Assembly (NCBI RefSeq): GCF_030825805.1
Contig: NZ_JAPJPF010000031.1
Coordinates: 1 to 22,916, forward strand
Reading direction: 5' to 3'
Origin: Streptococcus sp.
Lineage (GTDB): Bacteria > Bacillota > Bacilli > Lactobacillales > Streptococcaceae
Length of the DNA: 22,916 nucleotides
In this document: piece by piece, positions 1 through 11,025 of the stretch
Layout: each line of letters starts with the position of its first letter
Position numbering within the stretch: position 1 is the first letter of the stretch
Translations under genes and position numbers: made by a program
Notes under the pieces: generated by a model
The model's database searches: none
What the model was told of the DNA's origin: nothing
Seen by the model: only the letters and a program-made list of their open reading frames with translations

Positions 1-52
1 TGGTACCTAGTCATTTCTGGAACAAAACATGGCTTATAGAAAATTGCATATA
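1..52 (+). ncRNA. rnpB: RNase P RNA (class B), 3' end only
   Basis: This is the tail of the catalytic RNA that trims tRNA 5' leaders. The stretch at about 20-40, ACAAAACATGGCTTATAG, matches the conserved 3' region of bacterial RNase P RNA (the ACAnAAnnnGGCTTAT block, which pairs in P4 and runs into P1). A terminator follows at once, and the next gene is the RNA methyltransferase that, to my knowledge, sits beside rnpB in streptococci. The 5' part lies outside the window, so folding cannot be checked. The exact 3' end is a guess, just before the terminator stem. Confidence 0.8.
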
Positions 53-89
53 GGTGGTGAGGGGGAGAGAAATCTCAACCTCCTTTTTT
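53..89 (+). terminator. Rho-independent terminator of rnpB
   Basis: A G-rich left arm (from 53) pairs with CTCAACCTCC (74-83), followed by six T (84-89). The inner part can close as GAGA/TCTC around a GAAA tetraloop at 69-72. It lies only 16 nt before the next start codon, so the downstream gene depends on read-through or on a promoter inside rnpB. Confidence 0.7.
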
Positions 90-105
90 AAACAATGAGG
101 AACAA

Positions 106-1278
106 ATGAAAAAACAATTTGAATTAATTGCGACAGCTGCTGCTGGATTAGAAGCAGTGGTTGGGCGTGAATTACGAGAGCTCGGCTACGATTGCCAAGT
201 GGAAAATGGACGAGTCCGTTTCAAAGGCGATGTTCGTGCAATCATCGAAACCAATCTTTGGTTGCGGGCTGCAGACCGAATCAAGATCGTCGTAGGATCC
301 TTTCCTGCCCGTACCTTTGAAGAACTCTTTCAAGGAGTTTTTGCCTTGGATTGGGACCAATACCTCCCTTTAGGAGCGCGTTTCCCCATCTCCAAAGCAA
401 AATGTGTCAAATCCAAATTGCATAACGAACCGAGTGTACAAGCGATTTCAAAAAAGGCTGTTGTTAAAAAGTTGCAAAAACACTATGCCCGCCCGGAAGG
501 TGTTCCTCTAATAGAAAATGGAGCAGAGTTCAAGATCGAAGTATCGATCCTTAAAGACCAAGCTACTGTCCTGATTGACACGACTGGTAGTAGCCTCTTC
601 AAACGTGGTTATCGGACGGAAAAAGGGGGAGCTCCTATTAAGGAAAATATGGCGGCAGCCATTCTTCAACTTTCCAATTGGTACCCAGACAAGCCCTTGG
701 TTGATCCGACTTGTGGATCAGGAACCTTCTGTATCGAAGCGGCGATGATGGCTCGCCAGATAGCACCGGGCTTGAGACGGACTTTCTCGTTTGAAGAGTG
801 GAATTGGATCGACAATCGTCTGATTCAAGATGTTCGCACAGAGGCTAGTAAAAAAATCAATCGGGACCTTGTCCTAGACATCATGGGAACCGATATTGAT
901 GCGCGGATGGTTGAGATTGCCAAAGAAAATGCTCAAAAAGCGGGTGTTGCGAGCGACATCACCTTTAAGCAAATGCGGGTGCAAGATCTGCGTTCAGATA
1001 AGATTAATGGGGTCATTATCTCCAATCCGCCGTATGGTGAACGCTTATCCGATGATGCAGGGGTGACAAAATTGTACGCTGAAATGGGAGAGGTCTTTGA
1101 GCCCTTGAAGACTTGGAGCAAATTTATCCTGACCAGCGATGAAAACTTTGAAAAGAAGTTTGGGCGACAAGCGGATAAAAAAAGAAAATTATATAACGGA
1201 ACCTTAAAGGTTGACTTGTATCAGTTCTTTGGGGAGCGGGTACGTCGACAAGCGACTAGTGAGAAAGGAAACATATGA
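106..1278 (+). CDS. THUMP-domain class I SAM-dependent RNA methyltransferase (RlmL/YpsC family)
   Basis: A 390-aa RNA guanine-N2-type methyltransferase, by homology acting on 23S rRNA in the cytoplasm. A THUMP RNA-binding region covers about residues 45-155, then the linker motif FKRGYR (165-170). The Rossmann methyltransferase domain carries the SAM motif DPTCGSGT (200-207) and the catalytic NPPYGERL (307-314). It corresponds to the N-terminal half of E. coli RlmL and to B. subtilis YpsC. The length is normal for the single-domain Gram-positive form. A modest SD (GAGG at 97-100) lies 5 nt before ATG 106. It overlaps mapZ by four bases (ATGA), which implies translational coupling. The exact target nucleotide has not been established from this sequence, so no symbol is given. 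Confidence 0.92.
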   Translation: MKKQFELIATAAAGLEAVVGRELRELGYDCQVENGRVRFKGDVRAIIETNLWLRAADRIKIVVGSFPARTFEELFQGVFALDWDQYLPLGARFPISKAKCVKSKLHNEPSVQAISKKAVVKKLQKHYARPEGVPLIENGAEFKIEVSILKDQATVLIDTTGSSLFKRGYRTEKGGAPIKENMAAAILQLSNWYPDKPLVDPTCGSGTFCIEAAMMARQIAPGLRRTFSFEEWNWIDNRLIQDVRTEASKKINRDLVLDIMGTDIDARMVEIAKENAQKAGVASDITFKQMRVQDLRSDKINGVIISNPPYGERLSDDAGVTKLYAEMGEVFEPLKTWSKFILTSDENFEKKFGRQADKKRKLYNGTLKVDLYQFFGERVRRQATSEKGNI

Positions 1279-2714
1279 CAAAAGAAGATAAACAGCAGTT
1301 GGGCCAAGAGGCAGAGTCAGTTCTTGATTTTAAGGACGCCAAAGAGATGACGATTGGCCAAGCGAACCGCAAAGCTGAAGAAATCGAAGCAGGGGTCAAG
1401 GAAACAGACAATGTCCTCGATAAATACATCAAACAGCACCGTGACGAAATCGAAGCTCACAAGTTTGATACCATCGTCATGCAAAAGGAAATGTTGGCTG
1501 AGGCAGAGGAAGCAGCCACTGTGGAAGCAACAGAGTCAATTCCAAATGAAGAACCTGCAACAGAAGCAAGCTCAGCAGAAGCAGCTAAAAAAGAGGTTGC
1601 ATCTGCTCGCATTCCAGATCCAATTCCTGGGGAACGCCCTGCAAAAATTAAGTTTGGTCCAGAGCCAACAGAACCATATGTGGATGAAGAAATTGAGATT
1701 CCTGAAGAACCGAAAAAAAGCCGGGTCAAACCAATTTTGTTTTCAGTTTTAGCTCTGACAGCAGTTGCTACGGCTAGTTGGTTGTCTTATCAATGGATCC
1801 GTAACCAGTCTAAAGGGGAAACGACAGTCGTCTCTTCTACTAGCTCATCTAGCAAGAAGTCCTCTAGTTCTTCTTCCTCAACGAGCGCGAATACAGAGGC
1901 TTTGCTGAAGGACTTTAATGATCAGTATGCAGCCTTCTATACAGATGACACGCAGACGAAATTGAAAAATGATTCTTTTGGTAATTTGGAAAAACTAAAA
2001 GCCAGTTTGGAAAAATTGAAAGACACCAAAGAATACGATGCAGCCAAAAGTAAATACGATGAATTGGTGAAGCAGGTTTCTGCTATTCAAACAGTTAACT
2101 CTCAGTTTACCAGCCCAGTTATTAAGGATGGGGTCATCGATACCAAGGCTCAGGTAAAGAGTGATGCAGTCTTTTCAGATGCGTCAACAGCTAATACACA
2201 GTTGAACCAATTGTTGAAAGATGCTGCAGCTCAAGGACGATCACAACAAGTTGCCACTCCAGCACCTGTGACAGATGGTGGTGGCAGTGCTGCAGGTGGA
2301 AATGCAGTTTCTTCAGGAACGGTAACCAGTCCTGCTCCTACCCCAGCCCCAGCTACTGAAGGCAACACGACAGGCGGAGTGAACCCAGGCTATTCTGGCT
2401 TTGGTCTTCAAAGTACTGGTGTGCCACTTCAACGAAACTTGAGCCGGGTGCCATACAACCAAGCAGCGCTTGACGATGTAAACAATCCTGCGTGGACCTT
2501 TAATCCTGGTATTTTGGAGAAAGTTCTGAAGATTGCCCGGGAACGTGGTCATATCGTTGGGGATCAATACATCTTAGAACGCGTGAATATTATCAACGGC
2601 AATGGTTATTACAACCTCTTTAAGCCAGATGGAACTTATTTGTTTAGTATCAATGCTAAAACAGGCTACTTTGTCGGAAACGGAAAAGGCCATTCCGATG
2701 CATTGGATTATTAA
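1275..2714 (+). CDS. mapZ: Mid-cell-anchored protein Z (division-site positioning protein)
   Basis: A 479-aa bitopic membrane protein that marks mid-cell ahead of FtsZ in streptococci. The acidic cytoplasmic domain (1-152) contains the conserved LDKYIKQHRDEIEAHKFDT segment. Thr66 there appears to match the StkP phosphosite Thr67 of pneumococcal MapZ. One membrane helix spans about 153-173. Outside follow a Ser-rich linker (187-205), a helical domain (about 207-310), a Gly/Pro/Ala-rich spacer (about 325-368), and a conserved C-terminal domain ending in GYFVGNGKGHSDALDY that is expected to bind peptidoglycan. The start overlaps the preceding stop (ATGA). The kinase that would phosphorylate it, StkP, is encoded 10 kb downstream. 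The linkers are the variable part; both ends match the family well. Confidence 0.95.
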   Translation: MTKEDKQQLGQEAESVLDFKDAKEMTIGQANRKAEEIEAGVKETDNVLDKYIKQHRDEIEAHKFDTIVMQKEMLAEAEEAATVEATESIPNEEPATEASSAEAAKKEVASARIPDPIPGERPAKIKFGPEPTEPYVDEEIEIPEEPKKSRVKPILFSVLALTAVATASWLSYQWIRNQSKGETTVVSSTSSSSKKSSSSSSSTSANTEALLKDFNDQYAAFYTDDTQTKLKNDSFGNLEKLKASLEKLKDTKEYDAAKSKYDELVKQVSAIQTVNSQFTSPVIKDGVIDTKAQVKSDAVFSDASTANTQLNQLLKDAAAQGRSQQVATPAPVTDGGGSAAGGNAVSSGTVTSPAPTPAPATEGNTTGGVNPGYSGFGLQSTGVPLQRNLSRVPYNQAALDDVNNPAWTFNPGILEKVLKIARERGHIVGDQYILERVNIINGNGYYNLFKPDGTYLFSINAKTGYFVGNGKGHSDALDY

Positions 2715-2721
2715 GAATTAA

Positions 2722-2758
2722 AAAAGACTTCTCTTTCAAAGAGAAGTCTTTTGTTTTT
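2722..2758. terminator. Bidirectional terminator between mapZ and luxS
   Basis: A perfect 14-bp stem (2722-2735 with 2739-2752, core AGACTTCTCTT/AAGAGAAGTCT) has A-runs on the left and T-runs on the right. It can therefore stop transcription of mapZ (+) and luxS (-), which converge here. Confidence 0.92.
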
Positions 2759-3240
2759 TATACGATATGGCGTGTGAATGGATCGTCAGAAATACCTTGT
2801 TCGAGAATCAATTTGCACCACTCTTTGGCAGAAAAGAGGCTGTGATCTTTATAGTTTCCACAAGATTCAATCGTCGTTCCTGGCACGTCTTCCCAGCTTG
2901 TCGCTTCAGCAATTTCCTCTAGGGAGGATTTAATCACTTGTGCAATGGTTTTTGGATCGTGCTGTCCCCACATAATCATATGGAAGCCAGTACGACACCC
3001 AAATGGGGAACAATCGATCATTCCATCAATGCGTTTACGGATCAACATAGCTAATAGATGCTCGATTGTATGTAAACCAGCAGTCGGGATAGAGTCTTCA
3101 TTTGGTTGAACCAAGCGGATATCATAGTTTGAGATAACATCTCCTTTTGGTCCAGTTTCCTCTCCGATTAGGCGGACGTAAGGGGCTTTTACAGCAGTGT
3201 GGTCTAGTTCAAAACTTTCCACAATAACTTCTTTCGTCAT
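2758..3240 (-). CDS. luxS: S-ribosylhomocysteine lyase (autoinducer-2 synthesis)
   Basis: A 160-aa enzyme of the activated methyl cycle. It splits S-ribosylhomocysteine into homocysteine and DPD, the AI-2 precursor. The metal site is visible as HTIEH (His57, Glu60, His61) plus Cys127 in SCGNY, and the catalytic cysteine is Cys82 in FGCRTGFH. The length is typical of the family. A GAGGAA ribosome site precedes the ATG, and a separate extended -10 promoter lies upstream, so it is a single-gene unit. It is transcribed away from rny and toward mapZ. Confidence 0.98.
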   Translation of the reverse strand: MTKEVIVESFELDHTAVKAPYVRLIGEETGPKGDVISNYDIRLVQPNEDSIPTAGLHTIEHLLAMLIRKRIDGMIDCSPFGCRTGFHMIMWGQHDPKTIAQVIKSSLEEIAEATSWEDVPGTTIESCGNYKDHSLFSAKEWCKLILEQGISDDPFTRHIV

Positions 3241-3267
3241 GTATCTTCCTCAATTTCTTTTTTCTTG

Positions 3268-3296
3268 ATTATAGCACAATTGGCGCTGGAAGAAAA
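3268..3296 (-). promoter_or_regulatory. luxS promoter (extended -10)
   Basis: On the minus strand TGC-TATAAT (TATAAT at 3273-3268) forms a consensus extended -10. A weak -35 (TTTTCT, 3296-3291) lies 17 bp upstream. The predicted transcript starts about 20 nt before the luxS ATG. Confidence 0.75.
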
Positions 3297-3432
3297 CACA
3301 AGAGAAGAGAGAGGCAAGTAGCCGTTGAAATAGGATTCAGAAGCTTGTTTTAGGGTGTTTTCCCGTTAGACTCAAGGGGGAGAAGCATTAGAAGAATAGC
3401 AGAAATAGATTAGTTTTCGCTAGAAAATTTGT

Positions 3433-3461
3433 TTGTTAATTTTGTAAAAATATGATAAAAT
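3433..3461 (+). promoter_or_regulatory. rny promoter
   Basis: TTGTTA (3433-3438), a 17-bp spacer, then TAAAAT (3456-3461) preceded by TGA, making an extended -10. It lies about 50 bp before the rny start in an AT-rich stretch. The rest of the 3241-3509 gap shows no ORF or clear structure. Confidence 0.7.
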
Positions 3462-3509
3462 AATAAAGAATTTTTTAATTCAACTATTCATTAGATTAGG
3501 GGTAAAAAC

Positions 3510-5117
3510 ATGGAATTTGGAATTGCAATTGTTTTTGCCGCAATCATTGGTTTAGTCATTGGATATGTAGGGATCTCAGTCAAGATGAAAGCATCGAAAG
3601 AGGCTGCAGAACTTACTCTTTTAAATGCTGAACAAGAAGCAACGAATTTACGTGGACAGGCAGAGCGCGAAGCTGATTTGATTTTGAAAGAAGCTAAGCA
3701 CGAGTCTAGTTCACTTAAAAAAGAAGCACTTTTGGAGGCAAAGGAAGAAGCCAGAAAATATCGAGAAGAAGTCGATGCTGAGTTTAAATCAGAGCGTCAA
3801 GAATTAAAACAATTAGAAACCCGCTTAGCGGAACGTTCGAATAATCTTGATCGCAAAGATGACAATCTTACGAGCAAAGAGCAAGCTCTTGAACAAAAAG
3901 AGCAAAGTCTTTCAGATAGAACTAAACACATTGATGCGCGTGAAGAACAATTACATGAGCTAGAAAAGAGGAAAGAAGAAGAATTAGAAAAAATTGCTTC
4001 TCTGACTCAATCGGAAGCACGTGATATTATCTTAACGCAAACAGAAGAACGACTCTCCAAAGAGATTGCGACTCGAATTCGAGAAGCAGAAGTGGAAGTG
4101 AAAGAACGTTCAGATAAAGTTGCAAAAGATATCCTGGTTCAAGCCATGCAACGGATGGCCGGGGATTTTGTGGCAGAACAGACCAACTCAACGGTTCATT
4201 TACCAGATGATGCAATGAAGGGCCGGATTATTGGTCGCGAAGGTCGAAATATCCGAACCTTCGAAAGTTTGACAGGTGTGGATGTGATTATTGATGACAC
4301 TCCAGAAGTAGTTACACTGTCTGGATTTGATCCGATTCGTCGGGAAATCGCACGAATGACCATGGAAAGTCTCTTGAAAGATGGTCGCATCCATCCAGCT
4401 CGGATTGAAGAGTTGGTAGAGAAGAACCGTTTGGAAATTGACCAACGGATTCGTGAATATGGTGAAGCGGCAGCCTATGAAATTGGCGCACCAAATCTAC
4501 ATCCTGATTTGATGAAGATTATGGGACGCTTGCAATTCAGAACTTCCTATGGACAGAACGTCTTGCGTCACTCCATTGAGGTCGCTAAGTTATCTGGTAT
4601 TATTGCTAGTGAGCTTGGTGAAAATGCTACCTTGGCTCGTCGAGCTGGTTTCCTTCATGATATTGGTAAAGCCATCGACCGCGAGGTAGAAGGTAGCCAC
4701 GTAGAAATTGGTACTGAATTAGCTCGTAAATACAAAGAGCACCCTGTTGTTGTCAATACGATTGCCAGTCACCATGGTGATGTCGAACCAGAAAGTGTCA
4801 TCGCAGTTATTGTTGCAGCAGCAGATGCCTTGAGTGCAGCGCGTCCAGGTGCCCGGAGCGAGTCTCTTGAAAGCTACATCAAACGCCTGCAAGATCTTGA
4901 AGAAATTGCAAATGGCTTTGAGGGAGTTAAGACCAGCTTTGCCTTGCAAGCAGGTCGTGAAATTCGAATTATGGTCAGCCCTGAAGAAGTCAAGGATGAT
5001 AAGTTGACCATCTTGGCTCATGATATCCGTGAGAAGATTGAGTCCAACTTGGAGTACCCTGGTAACATCAAGGTAACCGTTATTCGTGAATTACGTGCCA
5101 TTGATTATGCAAAATAG
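3510..5117 (+). CDS. rny: Ribonuclease Y
   Basis: A 535-aa membrane-anchored endoribonuclease that starts decay of many mRNAs in Gram-positive bacteria. An N-terminal membrane helix (about 4-24) is followed by a long charged coiled coil (about 30-200). The KH RNA-binding domain has [10 protein letters not shown] (238-247). The HD hydrolase domain shows His354, FLHDIGKA (His383-Asp384), His421-His422 and Asp439. The AGGGG ribosome site is well placed. It is monocistronic: it has its own promoter and a strong terminator follows. Length and motif order match the family. Confidence 0.98.
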   Translation: MEFGIAIVFAAIIGLVIGYVGISVKMKASKEAAELTLLNAEQEATNLRGQAEREADLILKEAKHESSSLKKEALLEAKEEARKYREEVDAEFKSERQELKQLETRLAERSNNLDRKDDNLTSKEQALEQKEQSLSDRTKHIDAREEQLHELEKRKEEELEKIASLTQSEARDIILTQTEERLSKEIATRIREAEVEVKERSDKVAKDILVQAMQRMAGDFVAEQTNSTVHLPDDAMKGRIIGREGRNIRTFESLTGVDVIIDDTPEVVTLSGFDPIRREIARMTMESLLKDGRIHPARIEELVEKNRLEIDQRIREYGEAAAYEIGAPNLHPDLMKIMGRLQFRTSYGQNVLRHSIEVAKLSGIIASELGENATLARRAGFLHDIGKAIDREVEGSHVEIGTELARKYKEHPVVVNTIASHHGDVEPESVIAVIVAAADALSAARPGARSESLESYIKRLQDLEEIANGFEGVKTSFALQAGREIRIMVSPEEVKDDKLTILAHDIREKIESNLEYPGNIKVTVIRELRAIDYAK

Positions 5118-5143
5118 AGCTTGTTAAAAGCCATATATAAAAG

Positions 5144-5185
5144 ATAGTCAGCTAAGGTGGAACAACCTTAGTTGGCTATTTTTTT
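5144..5185 (+). terminator. Rho-independent terminator of rny
   Basis: A 16-bp stem (5144-5158 with 5165-5179, some G-U pairs, core GCTAAGG/CCTTAGT) with loop GGAACA runs into a T-run. Confidence 0.88.
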
Positions 5186-5272
5186 GTGAGTCGTGTTAAA
5201 AATGGCTTAGCACAGATGAAATGGTTCATTGGCAGAGAAGGGGTTAGGAGCCTTGTCTCTAGGAAAAATCTG

Positions 5273-5301
5273 TTGAAAAATCTTTCTATTTTTGTTACAC
5301 T
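5273..5301 (+). promoter_or_regulatory. Promoter of the gmk-rpoZ-priA-fmt-rsmB-phpP-stkP operon
   Basis: TTGAAA (5273-5278), exactly 17 bp, then TACACT (5296-5301) preceded by TGT (extended -10). The expected start is about 20 nt before the gmk ATG. No other convincing promoter is seen before 13631, so it probably serves the whole operon. The preceding stretch 5188-5272 holds nothing recognised. Confidence 0.75.
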
Positions 5302-5307
5302 AGATAG

Positions 5308-5958
<651 letters not shown>

Positions 5959-5986
5959 TTTAGAATAGGAATTAGGTAAAAAGATT

Positions 5987-6301
5987 ATGATGTTAAAACC
6001 ATCCATTGATACATTGTTGGATAAAGTACCGTCAAAATATTCTTTGGTTATTCTTGAAGCCAAACGAGCTCATGAGTTAGAGAGTGGTGCAAGTCCCACT
6101 CAAGAATTTCAATCCGTAAAATCTACCTTGCGTGCCTTGGAAGAGATTGAATCAGGAAATGTGGTGATTCACCCAGATCCAGAAGCCAAGCGCGAAGCGG
6201 TTCGTCGCCGAATCGAAGCAGAACGCTTGCGTAAAGAAGAAGAAGAGCGTAAAATTAAAGAACAAATCGCAAAAGAAAAAGAAGATGGGGAAAAAATTTA
6301 A
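5987..6301 (+). CDS. rpoZ: RNA polymerase omega subunit
   Basis: A 104-aa small subunit that helps assemble RNA polymerase. The N-terminal [19 protein letters not shown] and the following AKRAHELE segment are the conserved omega core. The C-terminal third is a charged helix ([21 protein letters not shown] pattern) typical of streptococci. Two ATGs stand in tandem (5987, 5990). The first is used here by analogy with relatives, and the ribosome site is weak. Confidence 0.96.
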   Translation: MMLKPSIDTLLDKVPSKYSLVILEAKRAHELESGASPTQEFQSVKSTLRALEEIESGNVVIHPDPEAKREAVRRRIEAERLRKEEEERKIKEQIAKEKEDGEKI

Positions 6302-6363
6302 GGTTGGGTTCGCTCAATCTTATTTTTTGCTATTTAGCACTAGGGCAGGAAGGAGGTGGAAAC

Positions 6364-8754
6364 ATGCTTGCACAAGTCATTGTTGATGTTCCCTTGATGC
6401 AGACGGATAAACCCTATAGTTACCAAGTACCGGAAGAGTTTTCTCCATTCTTGGAAAAAGGAATGCGGGTGCATGTTCCGTTTGGAAAGGGCAATCGGCT
6501 CATTCAAGGAATTGTAGTTGGCTTAGAGGAAACCACTCTAGCAGCTCAAGACCAAGAATTAAAAAGTATTGTGGAAGTCTTAGACTACCAACCGGTTTTA
6601 GGAGAGGAGCAATTTTGGCTAGCAGATCAGTTGCGAAAGACAGTTTTTGCCTACAAAATTACCCTCTTGAAAGCCATGCTCCCGAGTGTTTTAAATTCTT
6701 CCTATGATAAAATTCTCCATCCGACAGAACTATTATCGCCAGAAGATCGAGAGGATATTTTTGGAACAGCGACTAGCTTGGCTTTTTCTTCTTTAGATAT
6801 TGAAGCCCAAGCACGGATGATGCGACTGACTCGTAAGGGAGAGCTGGAAGTAGAGTACCAAGCGGTAGATCGTAAACATATCAAGACAGAAAAATGGTAT
6901 CGGGTAAATCATCTCCTACTTGAAAACTTAGACATCGCCAAGAATGCTAAAAAGCGCTTGGCCTTGCGAGACTTTGTTCAAGGTCAAAAAGAGGAAGCAC
7001 CTTTGAGGGATTTGTTGGCGGATTTCTCTCGTCCAGTGGTGAACTATTTCATCGACCAAGGTGCCTTGCTTGTGTTTGAGAAAGAAGTCAATCGTGCGGC
7101 AGTCTACTTTAAGGACAAGGAGTCGACGGAGGCATTGGTTTTGAATGCTGAACAAGAAGGAGCAGTGCAAGCAGTAACGAGCAAAATTGGTCAACCTTCC
7201 AAACCCTTCTTACTTGAAGGAGTGACGGGGAGTGGGAAGACAGAGGTTTATCTCCAAATCATCCAAGAGGTGCTAGAAAAAGGGAAAACAGCGATTATGT
7301 TGGTTCCTGAGATTTCCTTGACGCCTCAAGTGACGGACCGCTTCATTTCTCGCTTTGGGGATCGGGTAGCCATCCTTCATTCGGGTCTATCCAACGGTGA
7401 AAAATACGACGAGTGGAGACGAGTAGAGCGAGGGGAGGCCCAAGTAGTCGTTGGAGCTCGGTCTGCTATCTTTGCTCCTCTTAAGAATTTGGGAGCTATC
7501 ATTATTGACGAAGAACATGAGGCTACTTATAAACAAGATAGCAATCCTCGTTATCATGCGCGTGAAGTGGCTTTGTTACGAGCTCAATACCACCAAGCTG
7601 TTTTGGTCTTGGGGTCGGCGACTCCTAGCTTGGAAACGCGGGCCCGTGCAGGAAAAGGGGTTTATGAATTTCTTCAACTGACCCAACGGGCCAATCCGCT
7701 TGCTCGCATTCCAGAGGTAGAGGTGATCGATTTCAGGGACTATATTGGCCAGCAGGAATCTGGAACCTATACCCCCAAGTTGCTTGAAGCGATAGCAGAA
7801 CGTCTGCAACGAAAAGAGCAAGTCGTCCTCATGCTCAATCGCCGGGGTTATTCCAGCTTTGTCATGTGTCGCGAGTGCGGTCAGGTAGATACCTGTCCGA
7901 ATTGCGATATTTCCTTGACCCTCCATATGGACACTAAGACGATGGACTGCCATTATTGCAATTACCATAAGGCTATTCCTACAGTCTGTCCTAATTGCCA
8001 AAGTCGATCGATTCGTTACTACGGGACGGGGACCCAGAAGGCCTACGATGAGCTACAAGAAATTTTTCCTGAAGCCCGCATTCTGCGGATGGATGTCGAT
8101 ACCACTCGGAAAAAAGGGAGTCACGAGGCCTTGTTGGACCAGTTTGGTCAAGGACAAGCCGATATTTTACTGGGGACCCAGATGATCGCCAAAGGTTTGG
8201 ATTTCCCCAATGTAACGCTAGTCGGTGTCCTCAATGCGGATACAGCCCTAAATTTACCTGATTTTCGCTCGTCAGAGCGGACCTTCCAACTATTAACCCA
8301 GGTGGCAGGACGGGCTGGTCGTGCGGATAAAGAAGGACAGGTTCTGATCCAGACCTATAATCCTCATCATTATGCTATTGAATATGCAAAACGCCAAGAT
8401 TACGAAGGATTTTATGCCTATGAAATGAAGGTTCGTCGCCAGTTAGGCTATCCGCCTTATTATTACACAGTAGGTTTGACCCTCTCTCACAAACAAGAAG
8501 AGGTTGTCGTTAAAAAAGCTTATCAGGTGATGGACCTGTTGAAAGCAGGTTTGTCGGAACAGGTTCAAATTTTGGGACCAACGCCAAAACCAATTGCTCG
8601 TACGCATAATTTATACCATTACCAGATCCTGTTGAAGTACCGGTTTGAAGACCAGTTACCACAAGTCTTAAATCAGATTTTGGACTTTACTCAAGAGCGG
8701 GAAAATCAAGATCTTCGAGTCAGCATTGACAATGAACCGCAAAGTTTTATGTAG
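6364..8754 (+). CDS. priA: Primosomal replication-restart helicase PriA
   Basis: A 796-aa 3'-5' DNA helicase that reloads the replisome at stalled forks. The N-terminal DNA-binding domain covers about 1-105. The helicase core has Walker A GVTGSGKT (286-293), the DEEH box (382-385), and later motifs including [10 protein letters not shown] and AGRAGR. Eight zinc-binding cysteines sit in an insertion (502, 505, 511, 514, 529, 532, 542, 545). ATG 6364 is chosen because a strong AAGGAGG lies just upstream. A TTG at 6304 in the same frame would add 20 atypical residues without a good ribosome site. Confidence 0.97.
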   Translation: MLAQVIVDVPLMQTDKPYSYQVPEEFSPFLEKGMRVHVPFGKGNRLIQGIVVGLEETTLAAQDQELKSIVEVLDYQPVLGEEQFWLADQLRKTVFAYKITLLKAMLPSVLNSSYDKILHPTELLSPEDREDIFGTATSLAFSSLDIEAQARMMRLTRKGELEVEYQAVDRKHIKTEKWYRVNHLLLENLDIAKNAKKRLALRDFVQGQKEEAPLRDLLADFSRPVVNYFIDQGALLVFEKEVNRAAVYFKDKESTEALVLNAEQEGAVQAVTSKIGQPSKPFLLEGVTGSGKTEVYLQIIQEVLEKGKTAIMLVPEISLTPQVTDRFISRFGDRVAILHSGLSNGEKYDEWRRVERGEAQVVVGARSAIFAPLKNLGAIIIDEEHEATYKQDSNPRYHAREVALLRAQYHQAVLVLGSATPSLETRARAGKGVYEFLQLTQRANPLARIPEVEVIDFRDYIGQQESGTYTPKLLEAIAERLQRKEQVVLMLNRRGYSSFVMCRECGQVDTCPNCDISLTLHMDTKTMDCHYCNYHKAIPTVCPNCQSRSIRYYGTGTQKAYDELQEIFPEARILRMDVDTTRKKGSHEALLDQFGQGQADILLGTQMIAKGLDFPNVTLVGVLNADTALNLPDFRSSERTFQLLTQVAGRAGRADKEGQVLIQTYNPHHYAIEYAKRQDYEGFYAYEMKVRRQLGYPPYYYTVGLTLSHKQEEVVVKKAYQVMDLLKAGLSEQVQILGPTPKPIARTHNLYHYQILLKYRFEDQLPQVLNQILDFTQERENQDLRVSIDNEPQSFM

Positions 8755-8765
8755 AAGGAGAAAAA

Positions 8766-9701
8766 ATGACAAAAATACTATTTATGGGAACGCCTGATTT
8801 CTCGGCTACAGTTTTAAAAGGCTTGATTTCTGATGAACGCTATGAGATTCTAGCCGTTGTGACTCAACCAGATCGAGCAGTTGGGCGAAAAAAAGAAATT
8901 CGGATGACGCCGGTAAAAGAAGTGGCTTTAGAAGCAGGTTTGCCAGTCTACCAGCCGGAGAAACTATCGGGAAGCCAGGAGTTAGAAGATTTATTGGCTT
9001 TGGGAGCAGACGGGATTGTTACAGCAGCCTTTGGACAATTCTTGCCGAGTCGTTTGTTAGAGGCGATGAAGTTTGCTGTAAACGTCCATGCTTCTCTTCT
9101 TCCAAAATACCGTGGTGGGGCTCCTATTCATTATGCCATTATGAATGGGGATAAAGAAGCTGGTGTGACCATCATGGAAATGGTCAAAGAGATGGATGCC
9201 GGAGATATGATTTCCTCTCGTGCCATCCCTATTTTAGAAGAGGACAATGTGGGAACCATGTTTGAGAAATTAGCTCTTATCGGTCGGGATCTTCTCTTAG
9301 AGACCTTGCCGTCTTATCTTGCAGGAGAACTTAAGCCACAAGCCCAGGACCCCAAACAAGTAACCTACTCTCCCAATATCAAACCGGAAGAAGAACGTCT
9401 GGATTGGACACGGACCAACCGTGAACTCTTCAACCAAGTTCGAGGCATGTATCCTTGGCCGGTTGCCCATACCTTATGGAAGGGAGAACGCTTCAAGATT
9501 TACCAAGCGAAACCGTGTGAAGGACAAGGTCAACCAGGGGAAATTTTGGCTCTCCATAAAAATGAAATCCTTGTTGCGACAGGTGAGGGAGCCTTGGCCT
9601 TGATCCTGGTTCAGCCAGCTGGCAAACCTAAAATGGCTGTTGGAGATTTCTTAAATGGCTTAGGTCGACAATTGCAAGTAGGTGATCAATTTGGTAAATA
9701 A
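8766..9701 (+). CDS. fmt: Methionyl-tRNA formyltransferase
   Basis: A 311-aa enzyme that formylates initiator Met-tRNA using 10-formyl-tetrahydrofolate. The start is [13 protein letters not shown]. Catalytic residues are visible: Asn106 and His108 in NVHASLLP, the [12 protein letters not shown] loop (110-121), and Asp144 in EMDAGDM. The C-terminal OB-like tRNA-binding domain follows from about 205. AGAAGGAG precedes the ATG. It lies 11 bp after priA and overlaps or abuts rsmB, as in many bacteria. Confidence 0.98.
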   Translation: MTKILFMGTPDFSATVLKGLISDERYEILAVVTQPDRAVGRKKEIRMTPVKEVALEAGLPVYQPEKLSGSQELEDLLALGADGIVTAAFGQFLPSRLLEAMKFAVNVHASLLPKYRGGAPIHYAIMNGDKEAGVTIMEMVKEMDAGDMISSRAIPILEEDNVGTMFEKLALIGRDLLLETLPSYLAGELKPQAQDPKQVTYSPNIKPEEERLDWTRTNRELFNQVRGMYPWPVAHTLWKGERFKIYQAKPCEGQGQPGEILALHKNEILVATGEGALALILVQPAGKPKMAVGDFLNGLGRQLQVGDQFGK

Positions 9702-11004
9702 GATGCAGACTGCACGAGGGTTGGCCCTCTCTACCTTAGGAGAGATTTTCCAGGACGGTGCCTTTTCAAATATTGCCCTCAAAAAAGCTCTGAGAAAGGC
9801 AACTTTGTCAGAAGTGGATAAAAGTCTAGTGACCGAAATCGTTTATGGGACGGTTTCGCGTAAATTAACTTTGGAATGGTATCTATCGCACTTTGTCGCT
9901 GATCGTGATCAGGTAGACCCATGGATCTATCATCTTTTATTGATGAGCCTCTATCAGTTCGTCTATCTTGAGAAGATTCCTCCCCATGCTGTTGTCCATG
10001 AAGCAGTAGAGCTTGCCAAGCGACGGAAGAAGGGGAGCGAAAAATATGTCAATGCTCTCTTACGGAAAATGCTACGAGAGGGGCTTCCATCGATTGACCA
10101 GATTAAACGAGTCAACAAACGACTTTCGATCCGTTATTCACTTCCGGTTTGGTTGGTGAAAAAGCTGCTGGATGAGTATGGAGAAAAGCGGGCAATTGCA
10201 ATTTTCGAAAGTCTCTATGTTCGCAATAAGGCTAGTGTGAGAGTGGTTGACCTTGACCAAAAAGAAGAAATCAAGGACCAGTTGCAGGCTTCAGATTCCC
10301 TCTTGGCCTCAACTGCCCTTGTAAAGGAGAATGGTTATTTTGCAGGCTCTGATTACTTCAAGCAAGGAAAACTGACCATTCAAGATGAGACAAGTCAATT
10401 GGTAGCTCCAGCTTTAGAGGTTCAACCTTCAGACCAGGTATTGGATGCCTGTGCAGCACCTGGTGGCAAGACTACTCATCTAGCTTCTTATCTAGTCGAT
10501 GGGAAGATTACAGCATTGGACTTGTACGATCATAAGCTCCAATTAATTCAGGAAAACGCGGAGCGTCTAGGAGTGGCAGATAAAATCCAGACAAAAAAAC
10601 TGGATGCCAGCAAGGTATTTGAAACTTTTGGATCGGATGCCTTCGATAAAATCTTGGTAGATGCCCCTTGCTCTGGGATTGGTTTGATCCGCCGAAAGCC
10701 AGACATCAAGTACAATAAAGATAATGCTGACTTTGCATCTCTGCAGGCGATTCAATTGGAAATATTGGATGGAGTTTGTCAAAGTGTGCGGAAAGATGGT
10801 ATAATAGTCTACAGTACATGCACAATTATAGGAGAAGAGAATTTTGATGTGGTTCACCAGTTTTTAGAAACCCATCCAAATTTTGAACTCGTGCCATTAG
10901 ATCATGAACGAAAAGATATTCTGAAAGAGGGTTGTATTTTAATTACGCCGGAATTGTATGGAAGCGATGGTTTCTTTATTAGTCGTTTTCGAAGAATATC
11001 GTAA
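9691..11004 (+). CDS. rsmB: 16S rRNA (cytosine-967-C5)-methyltransferase
   Basis: A 437-aa m5C methyltransferase (Sun/Fmu family). An N-terminal NusB-like RNA-binding domain (about 1-135) precedes the catalytic domain with the SAM motif CAAPGGKT (254-261), DAPCSG (324-329, Cys327) and YSTCT (Cys377). Three starts are possible: GTG 9682, TTG 9691 and ATG 9703. TTG 9691 is preferred because AGGTGA sits 5 nt upstream and it gives the usual N-terminus and length. ATG 9703 has no visible ribosome site but would lie right after the fmt stop. Either way it is translationally coupled to fmt. The function is secure, the start moderately so. Confidence 0.93.
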   Translation: MVNKMQTARGLALSTLGEIFQDGAFSNIALKKALRKATLSEVDKSLVTEIVYGTVSRKLTLEWYLSHFVADRDQVDPWIYHLLLMSLYQFVYLEKIPPHAVVHEAVELAKRRKKGSEKYVNALLRKMLREGLPSIDQIKRVNKRLSIRYSLPVWLVKKLLDEYGEKRAIAIFESLYVRNKASVRVVDLDQKEEIKDQLQASDSLLASTALVKENGYFAGSDYFKQGKLTIQDETSQLVAPALEVQPSDQVLDACAAPGGKTTHLASYLVDGKITALDLYDHKLQLIQENAERLGVADKIQTKKLDASKVFETFGSDAFDKILVDAPCSGIGLIRRKPDIKYNKDNADFASLQAIQLEILDGVCQSVRKDGIIVYSTCTIIGEENFDVVHQFLETHPNFELVPLDHERKDILKEGCILITPELYGSDGFFISRFRRIS

Positions 11005-11025
11005 TCTCAGGAGGATACGGACAGT

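Noticed and set aside
1354..1752. A 132-codon Lys/Gln-rich frame within mapZ
   Set aside because: It is an out-of-frame reading of the acidic MapZ domain, low in complexity and without a start signal.
6304..6363. In-frame TTG extension of priA by 20 residues
   Set aside because: No ribosome site stands before 6304, while AAGGAGG sits at the right distance from ATG 6364, and the extra residues do not resemble PriA.
7576..8001. A 141-codon open frame on the minus strand within priA
   Set aside because: It is antisense to the PriA zinc-site region, with a non-protein-like composition and no start signals.
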